The notes below the pieces were generated by a model. That model saw only the letters and a list, made by a program, of their open reading frames with translations, did not search any database and was not told the origin of the DNA. From Terfezia claveryi (Eukaryota; Ascomycota; Pezizomycetes; Pezizales; Pezizaceae), in assembly GCA_015179025.1 (NCBI GenBank), contig WHUX01000063.1, forward strand, positions 124,001-188,000: 64,000 bases of DNA. Reading direction: 5' to 3'. The position numbers and the translations under genes are program-made. This document shows positions 25,194 to 36,537 of this stretch, piece after piece. The first letter of the stretch is position 1; each line of letters opens with the position of its first letter.

Positions 25194-26080
25194 TAGGCTA
25201 GAGATTCAACAGGTTATTGTTGATTCCAGATTTTATCTCCGGAGGCCTCTATCGAAAGATGTATTTTTGTCCTTGAAGTATCGCTATGCGTGGTTGGAAA
25301 GCCTGCTCTTAAGCAAAGGCCCTCCCTTCCATGTATATGTCGCTAGAACATCATGAATAATACACACGCTTGAGTATTTTATGGTTCCCTCGTCATACGT
25401 TTGCCAGTGAAAGCATATAGAACCTATTTCGGCTCTTTGGGTATCGACATCGCGGCGCTCATTATTCGGTCGACCGGGCTAGAGCTATATAACAAGTATC
25501 TTAAGCTTTGTAGATTGCACTCATATACTTTTGGGCCCCTACGTTTATAGACTTTGTCTAAAAATAAATAGACTAAGGAGTCATCGTTTCCCTAGAATTG
25601 GGCTATATATGGAACTACATATAACGGGTTGAAGTTAAGGTAGATGTCGCACCAGCCCATCATTTTCATGAAATTTGCTGCGTCTGACATGCCACCGTGA
25701 GGGGTACTCAAGAAATCGTTTGTCAATAAATGTGGGGCCCTTTTTGGTAACAGGTTTGCAATATGTATTGATCTGCTGTTTTGGTGGTACTATGCTATAA
25801 AAACCTGGTTCGAACCACACAGTATTGCTGCTGCAATAGCTTTTCTGTCTCTGATCAGACCTACGAAGAACCACCTCGGATATAAAGTACTGTACATGTG
25901 CCTAGTATACTTGCCGACCCCTAGCCACTCTATCGCGCGATTGAAACGAGCTTCATCAACTAGTAATAAGGATTACCCTGTAATTCCACGACCTGAGGCA
26001 ACGTTCTATCTGCATAGGCACGAGGAAAAAAACTATACTAAATCTTGAAGTTTTATGAGCTACATTTTAGATAATCTATA

Positions 26081-26110
26081 GAAAAAGGGTGTAGTATTTC
26101 ACCCTTTTTC
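26081..26110. repeat. perfect hairpin
   Basis: The arms GAAAAAGGGTG and CACCCTTTTTC are perfectly complementary over 11 bp with an 8-base loop. It does not sit at a recognised gene end. Confidence 0.5.
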
Positions 26111-26699
26111 CTTCAGCTGTGGTGTTCTGGCTGCCATACTAGGGTCTTCCAATAGGTACAGCCTCTATTGAATGGGTCTCTGCAACGTGCCAATGAATCT
26201 GGCTGCATCAACATTTGATCAAGAAGGGAAATGTATTAATCTCTGCCACCAGACTGCGTGGTGGGTACTCTCCTCCAGTCAGGGGTGGCCAATACGACGA
26301 TGTTAATCCCACGAGCAAGGCTTCGAGGCTCGCATGTCTAGATCTCATGCTCATCCGTCTCCATTATACCACAGTTGAATTTATATTAATGTGTAAATAG
26401 TTCCCGAGCCAACTTATATTATTCTTAATATTGTACCCGCTTAACTCCCGATTTACATCAAAATGGCCCTGGGCCGGGGTAATGCACCTATAAAGGTCTG
26501 ACTGTATTGAGTCATCCTCAGAGCCTGGCTTCTTAAATCTCTTCTAGAACGAAGCCAACGCTAAAATGGTTTCGTCTCCTTCTTAAGTGTCGTAGCCAGC
26601 TGATATCGCGGTGGACAAACATATCTACTGTTAGCCCGAGAGAATGATTGTTTATGATGAGGTTTAGCTCATGGGGAGCGGGTTTATATCCCACAAGGC

Positions 26700-26924
26700 T
26701 TAGGTTAAAGAGATAGCTTACCGATTTCTGCTGCAATCTCCCTCTTTTCTGCCACCTCCGGTCCTATCTGTATCCCTGCTTCATTCCCCCTTTCGCCTAC
26801 AGCATTTTGCTCCCAATATTTCTTTCACTGTATCTTCGGCCGACTGCTTTGATGCAACAACTTCCAACAAAAGCCGGTGGAGGTTAATGTAGATTTCCGG
26901 AGTCTGGGGCTTATAACATGCCAT
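26700..26924 (-). pseudogene. frameshifted coding remnant, unknown
   Basis: An ATG at 26924 opens MACYKPQTPEIYINLHRLLL and SKQSAEDTVKEILG, then stops at 26781. A neighbouring frame continues with GNEAGIQIGPEVAEKREIAA up to a GTAAG donor-like site near 26720. Together they look like one helical exon with a one-base shift near GCAAAATGC. I do not recognise the family. Confidence 0.3.
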
Positions 26925-28559
26925 CTAGGTAACATAGGGAGTGAAGTTGGGTAGCGGCTTACCCGCTCAGTGGACTGGATGGAAAGAAATTTGAAAAGTC
27001 GAAAAATGCGATAAAGAGTTATGTTTAGCAATTGTATGGGTATATTATAAGAGTGGCGGCAGCATATGCCGACACATGAACGCTACAAACGCTACAAAAT
27101 AAAACCCTGGCCACGAGGCTAGGGTTTTACTGCTGTAAAATAGCCATACTTGTTTATTTGGGCTAACGACTCGAATGATGACGAGGTAGTTGAGAAGCAC
27201 TGAAGAGCGGGGTAGAACCTTTGTCAACATTAACATGAAGTCTCAGGTACAGCTATATACTGTAGGTACCCTCCTACTCGCTTGATCCGCAACGAGTTGC
27301 AAAATAGGTAACTCAAGTACCAAGGATTTTGGGAGAAACATAATAGGTATCTTACCCCATCTGGTACCGTGCATGCTAAGCAATTAAGCGACTTGCCTGC
27401 ATCTAAGACATGCAGCAACATGGAACATTAATATTGATGGAGTGGATTCTCCAGGTCAAAAAGTACCGGTAGACAATTCAATCGTAGACCCGGCACCTGC
27501 TATTTCGTATGGCGGTAAGTACAGTACAGTAGGTACAGTAGGCGATCGAACTTGAGATCAGTGGGCTCATTAAATATCAGACCATGCAGTACGCATGCAC
27601 AGAATTTCTTCTTGACATTGCTGCTCATGTACATGTATGTATAGCTCCGATGTCACAAGTAGTAGGTATGTAGATACCTAAGATTGCTAGCGCTGTGAGC
27701 GGCCAAGGATATTGACATGGATATTCACTGCATTACAGGGAAAATCTCGTGATATTCCTGTCTTTAGGGATGCATAAACTCCGTAGGTACAGATATATGG
27801 TGCCAACCAGACAAAGATATATGATACCTATCTCTTTTTTGTATTTTGGTCGTATTTCCTACTTCTGTACTGCTGTTATAGTACTCGGTCTGTTGGATTA
27901 TCTGTTCGACTCGTCGGACTTGCGCTGTTGGACCTTATCTATCGGCAGTCATAGGAATTCGTTCATTTACCTTTATATAACATTATTCACTCCTTTGAAT
28001 AAAGACCTTATTCACTCTCTGATATAGCTATGTCCGTGGTGTTGAGTTGTACAGTATTATGTTCTGTGATCTTGCGGTGTGGAGAGACCCCTGCCTTTTG
28101 ACCACTCCACAGCGCTAGCAATCTCTTTCCCTTGTAGGTACTGTACCCGTGTACCTCCTTGGTGTGCATCTTTGCTTTTTTCCCATCACAACCTGTATGC
28201 AGCCTAACAATGCTTTCAGTTATGATGTCCCCAGTCAGTTTCTAATGCCTGCCGATTGTAACGTGTACCCTACTGGTTTCTGCAGGACCTACGGTAGACT
28301 ATGATGCCCATGGCCAGTTGAGTTTTGCGCCTCCAACAGGGCTTAACCTTGAAACCTTGTGTGAGCGCTGAAGCGCGACTAGGTTCTACGGTACATCATG
28401 TTCCATCGGCTTCAATAATTCTGACACTCTATACAACCTGCCCGTTATATCCGGTATAGCAAATAGCGTGGGGGCCGTTCTAGGCCGGGTAAAAGGATAG
28501 AACTTGAATGCTTCCAAAGATTGTTTACCTATACCTAGTCAACAGTTGACTGCTTATAT

Positions 28560-28751
28560 GGATTTCTCAATGCTACCAAACAAGAGGAAGGAGCTGAGGG
28601 CGGCATAGGAATGAAAAGGCAAGATCCGCGGTATTCCGACATGGCTTATGAAGAGTTTGGGGCTCTGTTTCCGCGACCAGATGGTGGTAGGCCTATGGCA
28701 CGGTCTACTATAAGCGACATGTTGAAGAATAAGGGCCAATGGCTAGTAGTG
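28560..28751 (+). pseudogene. pogo/Fot1-type CENP-B helix-turn-helix relic
   Basis: The frame starting MKRQDPRYSDMAYEEFGALF followed by GRPMARSTISDML and KNKGQWL matches the second half of a CENP-B/pogo-type N-terminal DNA-binding domain, in which the recognition helix reads (R/Q)STISDIL and is followed by a KW(L) motif. A KRKEL stretch typical of the domain start lies just upstream in a broken frame. No DDE catalytic domain follows, so this is a transposase fragment. Confidence 0.45.
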
Positions 28752-29589
28752 AGACGGTTTGGAAACTATTTTGTACTCTTTTCTATAATTGCTATAACTA
28801 CTCTACTGTTATTATTCCGTTATAGCTATTATATTTACCTGTGATAATCCCTGTAACAATCCCTGTAACCCCTTCCCGGCCCCATCCGGTACGGTATCCG
28901 GTATAGCAAGTAGATGCCTCACCTAAATATTGCTAGAACTGGCAAATTCCGTCCGGTATACCAAGGGATCTGCAAGGTTTGAGTGTATGGTGTGGTTAGT
29001 GAAAATTAAGATACCCGTGTCGCATGGCTAATATAATAGAGCAGAACTCGAATTGAAGTGGGCTAGTGCGGCGAGTCGGGTTTTGAGTGTCAGGCGTGAA
29101 TGTTTCAAACGTGTGGTGGGGTATCTCATGGCATCCCACTTTGCATCAATATTGAGCTTACCGTCTCCAGGCATCAAATAGAGCAAGCCCGCTAGCTTAC
29201 CCCACAGGGACTTAGACTTACCTGCAGTTCGCGTATATGGCATTCGCACATATTTACAGCCATTATTGGAGATTTAAACGGCCTGAATTCCCAACTTATT
29301 GTTCGTTTGAAGTTGAGCTACACGGGTGTTGTGCAAGAAGACTTATATGCCCGCCCATGTGCACTCGGTCGTTGAGATTGGAAATATTAATCCTCTGCTC
29401 TCTTTTCAAAAATCTGAGACAATATATCAGCTGGAATTCATTCACAGCAGCTATCGAGCTGGTTACGCTACTTTCACTGGATGTAAGTTAGACTTCAGTA
29501 TGTTCATGACCCAACAATATTTCACCGATCGAACTGATTTATCGAGATCAAGATCACAAATATCAGGCAAGAGTCTGTTAAGTTCCAAA

Positions 29590-30961
29590 ATGAGATTCCC
29601 TCAATCCATTGCACATCGTGGGTATGTTTATATTTGAAATGGCTAAAATTTCAACTGCTAAAATTTTATCTAGATTCCAAGCTCAATATCCTGAAAACAC
29701 TATGCGTAGCTTCATAAGTGCAGTGAAAGCAGGGACTCATGCTCTCGAGACAGGTACTCGCCATTGATATATATCACTGATAATTAATCATACATACATC
29801 TTAATGCCGGTTTCGACAGATCTCCACCTCACTCGCGACAATGTCGTTGTTTTATCACATGTATATATGTCGAACCCAATCTACAACCTAACTGGGTCTT
29901 GGAAACCATTTGTTGCTAACTCAATTTAGGATCCAACACTTCTCAGATGCTTTGGTGTTGATAAGCGAATCATAGATTGTGATTACGAGTATATCCGCTC
30001 CCTGACGACAGTCAAGTCCCCACCGCAAAATATGCCTACCTTAAAGGAGCTATTGGCGTATCTAAGGGAACCTGAGGCAACACATTTGTGGTTATTGCTG
30101 GACATTAAACTAGACAACCATCCAGAAAATGTGATGCGCCTAGCTGCGGAGGCATTGGCGGAAGTTGGCGGTGAAGGGGCACAAACTTGGGGGGGCCGGG
30201 TAACACTGGGGATTTGGGCGTTGAAATATATCGCTGTGGGTATTTATCAAATCGGATATGATAGAGCAGCATGCTAATTCTAACTTTCGGGTTCAGCTGT
30301 GTGAGCGGTATCTGCCGGATTTTCCGATCACAGTAAGTTACCCTCCTAAGGGCCTAGTTTTAGTTTCAACCCATTATACTGACCACCAAGCAGCACATCG
30401 GCACATCCATAGCCTACGCCCGTGAATTCCTCAAAATTCCAGGCGCTGCCTTCAATCTTCACTACGCTGCTCTCGCGAACGTCTCTGGGAAGAAATTCCT
30501 CAATGACGCGAGGAAAGCGGGAAGGAAGGTGTTCGCTTGGACGGTCAATGATGAGAGGCTGATGAAGTGGAGTATATGTCACAAGATTGATGGGGTGTGT
30601 GTGGATGATATTCCGCGGTACTTCAGGTACATTTATCTCTATATTCTTCTACAATGAATTAGATAGCTGACAATCGGAGCGGTTACTTTTCAGAGTCTGC
30701 ACTGAATATGACCCTGGTTCTGACTGCCCCCCGGCATTCTGGGGCTGGAAAAAGGAGTTGGAGTTGAGGAGCCATATGCTGATAGGCTGGCTCGTGTCGC
30801 ACTTGAGACGGCTTAGGTATTGTGAGGGCATGAAGGGATTGGTTTGGGGATGGGAGAAGAAGATGTTGAAACAGCATTGGCAGGTGGTACAAAAGAGAAG
30901 CAGACAATCTCTCCCGCCGGTGGGTATGGATGACAAAGGGCAGAAGTGGGTGAATATGTAG
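29590..30961 (+). CDS. glycerophosphodiester phosphodiesterase family, Pgc1-like
   Basis: A GDPD-domain enzyme, probably a phosphatidylglycerol-type phospholipase C like yeast Pgc1, acting on membrane lipids of mitochondria or lipid droplets. Seven exons splice in frame from ATG at 29590 to TAG at 30959-30961. The start MRFPQSIAHRGFQAQYPENT contains the catalytic HRG and the PENT motif. Then come ETDLHLTRDNVVVLSHDPTL (metal-binding Glu and Asp and the second catalytic His), LLDIKLDNHPENV and VFAWTVNDERLM, as in the family. A C-terminal segment with LRSHMLIGWLVSHL is hydrophobic and followed by basic residues, fitting a membrane anchor as in filamentous-fungal Pgc1. The family is certain; the substrate is inferred. 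Confidence 0.9.
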
Positions 30962-32485
30962 CTTGTTTGAGTTTAGATCGACTTTGCTGGGCGCTGTTGA
31001 TGTTTTGATATTGGTGTTGATATTGGTGGATTTTATGTACTTGCTTGAGGCCAGGCTTTCATACCAGATTATTTTGCGTGACGTTATTTCTCTTCAACAG
31101 CTCCCCAGTGCCTACGAAACTACGGCTTAGATATGCTTGTAATTACTCCCTGTTCTTATATCCAAATTTTTTATTTTCTGCCTACAGTCGAGCCTGATTA
31201 CGCAGGCTGATAATGTTCTATGAAATACCTTAGGGAAAAAAGATCTCTCTTTCCATTATGCTACCGAGGCTAGGCATAGGAGAAATCATTGGGTAGCCTT
31301 ATAAATGAAGAAATTGGGAGCTCTGAACCATCTTCCGGCTGTTCTCGTGCCCAGCCTCCTATCTACATACACCTGCGCTAAAGTCTTCTGAACTTTTCAT
31401 CCCGGTAAGTGACTTCAGGAATTACTCCAATCAGTTCATTTCTTTCACTTCAAATAGCTCTTGAAGTTGACGCAGTTCCCCGCCCACGTTACCCTGAACT
31501 TCCTAAATTCTACTCCCCTCGGCCTTGGTAGTGACATACATACCCACTGCATAATTTCTGAAATTGAGATATACAGCGGCAGTAGTAGCTACAGTATAGA
31601 CGCAGAGGTATACATCAATTAACCTTGACTATACAACTATACAGCCGATCTCATTCCCATTTCAGGGAGAGGTCGATAGAGGGGGGTTGTTCTGGCATTG
31701 GCATTGGTCGAACTTACAAGCTTTAGATATAGCTGTTCTAGAGCTACCTAAGGGCTCCAGTTAGGGTAGTCAAGCTTTATTTCAAATATTACCAGCAAAG
31801 GTGGCACAACATGGTACCTAGCCTTTTCTATTAATAATTTTGGTGCTTGTCTTAACTTCTCCTGATCTGGATCAGAAACATATTAGATGTAGGATATCGA
31901 CCGATGTCTTACTTTGACGTATAAGAAGTATCAGAGCTCGGACCCTTTGAAAAGGGGCGCATGGAGACTTTTGCCCACGCATTCTATCTGTCTGAGGGTA
32001 ACACCCCTTACTGGAGATGGGTATTAATGTAATAAGAGAGCTTATGTTTTTAAAGTCATCTGTTATACTGCCAAGCCACATACAAGCCAGATTTGCCATT
32101 TTTAGCACACGGTGCAGCCACACGTATATATGTATACGCGCATTGCGGCGACGGGAGTGGTGGAGGCTGAGCCAGGCGGTCTGTGACGAGAAAATACAGC
32201 ATGGAAATTAGTTCTGCTGATCTGTTTTAAGCTCTCGACAACACTGCAATCTAGCCACAAAGGACACTCGTTTTCGAAATAAAGAAGTAGGATATCAGGA
32301 TCTCTGGGTCGAGCCTGAACCAGATCAGTGGAGGCAAAGATAACAAGCAAGGGGTTCGTTACATTCTCTACTGTGCCTTGGCCTCGAATAAATTTGGGAG
32401 AAGGGGAAGGACAAGCGAACTCAGGATTGAATATTATCCATCTATACCTCCAAACTCGTAACGAGAACGACAATATCATTCCACA
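30962..32485. other. intergenic
   Basis: This lies between two co-directional genes. It holds one exact GTTACCCTGAA copy (31490-31500) but no recognised gene; the minus-strand frames at 31.9-32.8 kb shadow the next gene or lack features. The last about 200 bases are the likely promoter of the cell-wall protein. Confidence 0.5.
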
Positions 32486-33187
32486 ATGCGTTTCCTCCTT
32501 GCACCTCTCCTCGCCCTCGCTTTCACCTCCTGTCTCTCCCTCGCCAACCCCGTTCCCAACGACGACGATTCCTTCCAAGCCCTCGTCCGCGACGCTGACG
32601 ACACCGCCCTCCACGCCGCTCTCCATGCAAAAAAGGAGTACAAACACGGCATTTTCCCGCACGACCGGCATGCTCTCGAGGCCGTTCACCGAGTACACGC
32701 CGAAGAGGCTCTTCAAATCGTCAGGTCCGCCTTGATACGTCGTCAGGATAATTCTACCACTACTACCACTACAGCTATAGCCACCACAACACATACCACT
32801 GCTACTTCTACGAAGATTACTACGGAGAGAACTACTGCCAATACCGATACCGACACTACCACTACGACGAATGAGGGTACTACTAGGACGAGTACGACTA
32901 CTACTACGATGACGCAGGGTAGTAGTACCTCAGAGACTAGTATAACGACCTTTACTACCGTCAGGACAACTACTTTCACGAATGACTTGGGTCAGCCGAG
33001 TACGGTGACGCAGACAGATATAGTGATCATAACACCGACACCAACTGAAGGTAGCCAAACTTCAAAAACGACTACTGGTACACCAGGGCTACAGACACCG
33101 GGGAGCGATGCGGGGAGAGTGGAGTTTTGTGGATGGGTGAAAATTGGGGTCGTGGTGATGGCGGGCGTTGGGGGGATGGTATTCTAA
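32486..33187 (+). CDS. secreted Ser/Thr-rich GPI-anchored cell-wall protein
   Basis: A single-exon gene encodes 233 aa. It starts with a signal peptide, MRFLLAPLLALAFTSCLSLA, with probable cleavage before NPVP. A mixed-charge domain of about 65 residues ends in a dibasic RR (LIRRQ), a possible Kex2-type site. A Thr/Ser tract of about 120 residues, expected to be heavily O-glycosylated, includes SITTFTTVRTTTFTNDLGQP. The C-terminus, WVKIGVVVMAGVGGMVF, is a short hydrophobic tail after a small-residue stretch, as in GPI-anchoring signals. I infer a structural or adhesive wall protein; no enzymatic domain is visible. Confidence 0.75.
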   Translation: MRFLLAPLLALAFTSCLSLANPVPNDDDSFQALVRDADDTALHAALHAKKEYKHGIFPHDRHALEAVHRVHAEEALQIVRSALIRRQDNSTTTTTTAIATTTHTTATSTKITTERTTANTDTDTTTTTNEGTTRTSTTTTTMTQGSSTSETSITTFTTVRTTTFTNDLGQPSTVTQTDIVIITPTPTEGSQTSKTTTGTPGLQTPGSDAGRVEFCGWVKIGVVVMAGVGGMVF

Positions 33188-34418
33188 ATGAGGGATATGA
33201 AATGGGAAGGAGAATGTAAGGAGAGAGGGTTGGGAGAGGATCAATTCTTAGGGTCTAGGAGAGGGGAACAGTTTACCATAGGCCACGATACCAGAAGAGC
33301 GTTTTTCAAATACTTCTTTTTATGCTTTTTATGGATAGGCTTGGACACGCTCATTCGGAATGATATTATCTTGTTTAAATTGCGCTTTTATTCTGTTTGG
33401 TTCTTAAAGGCGTATTACTTTGCATATTGAGATATACTGCTGGGGTGTTGATGGTCTGGAGAGAGTTACGGAAATCTACAAAAATGGAAGGGCAAAACGA
33501 CAGAATGGTAGTACTCCGTAGATTGATCCATAATGCACTTTTTTATTTTTTTCTTTCATTTTTTATGTGCTTTTAATGGTGTTTACTTTGGGAGAAAGCG
33601 ATTACCCCGGCCATGGAGCAGGGTTTTTCCTCTTTTTTTCTAAAGAAAAAAGTTGTAGTCTAGTTTCATGACCAGACGGATACGGATAAGTTATGGGCTC
33701 CTTTTGAAAAAAAAAAAGAAAAGTGACGCGTCTTTCGGCCTTGGTGATGAGTTCCGATTAGATTAGAACCGAAATGGAAAAGTAACCCCCCGGGAAAACC
33801 CTAGGCAAAACCTAGTCTGGTTGTCACAGGCGCCTCCACCGGGGGGAAAACCTCTCCCCAATTGGGCAAAAACTACGATATATTTACTTTCTACCCACCC
33901 GGCTGGGCCAAACCATTTCCGTTCGGTTTGGCAGCTATGTAGTAAATCTCCCCCCACCTAGACTGGGACGCTTCATTCGCTCGGTCAGAGGGATATATAT
34001 ATATATTTTTTTGTTGGTTTGTTGTTGTTGTTGCCCTATGTACATCTAGCCAACGGAAAAGTGGATCGAATGTGTGTGGTGGTGTTCGTCTTTCCCTGTA
34101 TATATGAGTAGGGTAGGAGTTCGTAATATTCCTTATTGGCAGCTTGAATATGAAGTATGTATGAACATGTACAAGGGAGGGTTTGCCCTGAGGAGGTGAG
34201 AGGTGAAGGTTCGCACTTTGATGGTTTGGGGGCTGGAGCCCCAAGATCGAGTAGGAATAATATGTTACCCTCAACTAAGATTACTATAACAATCGATAGA
34301 TAATGCTTCATTATGACATATTGACACCTACTCTATCCCAATTAAATCACGATACACTACAAGAAACATTAGCCTTTCTTCAGAACAATCGTAATCTGAA
34401 AAGGACCGGTGAAAAAAC
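33188..34418. other. intergenic, convergent 3' flanks
   Basis: This holds the 3' flanks of two convergent genes. It contains one copy of the dispersed motif with a single mismatch (33813-33827) and an AT run near 33995-34010. No coding signal is recognised. Confidence 0.55.
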
Positions 34419-35826
34419 TCACCAAAACATAATCGCAAACCCTGCTACCATCGCCATCAACTGTAACAAACTCCTCCTCATCTCTGCCCCCTTCCCTTAC
34501 TCTCATCCACCTCCAACAACTCTGGCACAGCACTGAACCCCACATACAAAAACGTGCCCGCCGTAAACGGCAATACCAAATCACCGCCACTGAGGCCCGT
34601 TTTCCAAATCCCCTTATTCCAGGGTATACCAGTTCCACCAAGCTCAGTGTCTTCTTTCACTGCATACCACTGAATTGCGATTCCGAGGAATGTTCCGAGG
34701 AATGCGCCGATGGCAGTGACGAATTGCGCGGCCATGGCTTGCCATTTTGTGAAGCCTGATTGGACGAGAAGGGCAAAGTCGCCGACTTCGTGGGGGATTT
34801 CGTGGAAGAAGACGCCGATCATGGTGGTTGCGCCGATGGTGGGGGATGCGTAGAAGGCGGCCGACATGGCGAGGCCGTCGGTGATGTTGTGTGAGAAGTC
34901 GGCGATAATGTTGAGGTAAGAAGACATTTTAACTTCCTGGACCTTTTCCACTTCCTCCTCTTCTTCCTCTGCTTCTGAGATTTTGCCAATGGCACTGGTT
35001 TTGCGTTTTCGAAGCTCGCCCTTGGGTTGCTCATCAAGACTTGTGCTTTGCCCTTGAGGTCTGGAGTGCGAATGTGAATGACTATGTCCACCACCCCACC
35101 TCATCCCTGCGACCCGTAACGCTTTATCCATCGCCACAAACACCACAAACCCAGCCATCACCATCATTCCCACCAGTAGATTCTTCCTATCACTCTTAAT
35201 CACAAACTCGACCCCCTCCCTCACCGGCCCTCCATCCTCTCCCCCCAACCCGAAGCTCCCTGGGATGAGGTGGAGTAAAGTATCACCTAGCAACCCACCG
35301 ATGGCGAATGCGACCATAATGGAGAGGCGGGAGGGGTCGATGTCTTGGGGGACGAGGGCGAGGAGGAAGTTAGGGGGGCCGGAGATGTAGGCTGTTGCGA
35401 GGAGGGAGTTGCCAGCGGGGCCAAAGGGGAAAAGGTATGAGAAGAGGGTTTGGGTCCAGGTGGAAAGTTCCTCGGAGGAACGTGAGGGGGAGAAGGTGGA
35501 TTGTTGGATGTTGAGGATTTGAACGATGTGGCATTCCTTGGAAGATTGGGCGGTCAGTAGAGGAGATAACAGCTTGCCTATAACGATGCTGTAGAGATAG
35601 GTGGATTCATCCATACCTGCAATTCCTCATTAATTTCCTCTAAAGTCCACCCCTTCCCGTAATCCTTCTGCTTACCAGTCCCAACATCAAAAACCCATCT
35701 AGGATATTGTTCCGCGTTTACCCCCCTCACTCCCGCTCTTGACCCACCAAGAATCCCGCACAATGCCACAGCGAGACTTAGCAGCAGCCCCAACTTCCGC
35801 AAACCCGGTTTCCGAAGTCCCAGCAT
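34419..35826 (-). CDS. ZIP-family zinc transporter, Yke4/SLC39A7-like, with apparent frameshift
   Basis: A zinc transporter expected in the ER or Golgi membrane. The ATG at 35826 opens a hydrophobic leader, MLGLRKPGLRKLGLLLSLAV. Exon 1 (35826-35617) joins exon 2 (from 35536) as NEELQECHIVQILN. ZIP features include GGLLGDTLLHLIPG, a His-rich loop GGGHSHSHSHSRPQG, HNITDGLAMSAAFY and HEIPHEVGDFALL, which carry the metal-binding His, Asp and Glu. An acidic loop, EAEEEEEEVEKVQEV, separates the halves. After AVPELLEVDE the frame stops at 34478. The expected tail, AEMRRSLLQLMAMVAGFAIM, lies in another frame and ends FW-stop at 34419-34421. A one-base gap within 34486-34500 (a G-rich run) explains this. 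Confidence 0.85.
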
Positions 35827-36537
35827 GGTGGTTGAGCGTAGATTTATCTTTCCGGGGCGATGGTTAATCGATTGAGGTTGAATATGGGATTGAATGTCAA
35901 ATGTGCGACGTCAACAGACTGCGAGGCTGAAGTCTGTTGACATAAGAGGATACCTGTCCTTGTCGATCATGACCCTTGGGCTTGCCTGCAGCTGCCCTTG
36001 CTGATACAACGAATTTCTGGTGAAAGACTGAATCGCGGATTCAGGAATCCCTAACTAAGGGCTACTGTAATGATACTGGTTACTGGTAATTTGGTGAAGT
36101 TGTTACATCAACGCGTTTCGTAGGAGGCCAGATTTCTCAGTGGAATTGGCTTGCATAAATGCAACTTGTCCCTCCGTCATTTGGGGTGGGTAAGTTTGCT
36201 GGTCTTAGCTAGTCTGGTTGGCACAAGGTCTTAGCATAGACGATTGTTTTCTTGAGGTAGTAGAAAGAAAAGTGTTATGCATAAAGAAAATAAAGGTCTA
36301 CAAGTAGTGCTGACACCAGCTTGAATTGAAACAAACCATGTTTCCCCTTTTAAAAATGCCCAGTAAGAACAAAATCTATGCTATCATGCTATAACTAATT
36401 CCGTTCATGCCTAAATCCATGCCCATTCCGGAAAAGTAAAGAGAAAAGAAAAGTAAAGATTTTCCCCGTAAACTAACCCATGTGCCTTTCCCCAGCTTTC
36501 CTATTCCCATGTCCATATATCACCCTTACACTTTTCA
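35827..36537. other. intergenic
   Basis: This lies between the zinc transporter start and the ABC transporter stop. It carries an exact TAGTCTGGTTGGCAC copy (36210-36224). No coding signal is seen. Confidence 0.55.
36210..36224 (+). repeat. dispersed motif TAGTCTGGTTGGCAC
   Basis: An exact copy of the 15-base intergenic motif, followed by AAGG. Confidence 0.6.

Larger units (their letters stand above)
25194..29589. other. gene-poor region with relics
   Basis: No intact gene is supportable. The region contains a hairpin (26081-26110), a minus-strand coding remnant (26.7-26.9 kb) and a pogo-type relic (28.56-28.75 kb). Sequence at 27,480-27,680 is rich in GTAGGTAC-like words. A 79-codon minus frame at 25635-25874 is open but unrecognised. 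Confidence 0.5.

Noticed and set aside
25800..25825. B-box-like GGTTCGAACC, possible tRNA gene
   Set aside because: No A-box or cloverleaf can be formed with the upstream sequence; GGTTCGAACC is also a simple palindrome.
32102..32979. Minus-strand frames of 78-230 codons
   Set aside because: They are the complement of the Thr/Ser-rich cell-wall gene (ACN codons read as Val-rich) and its promoter.
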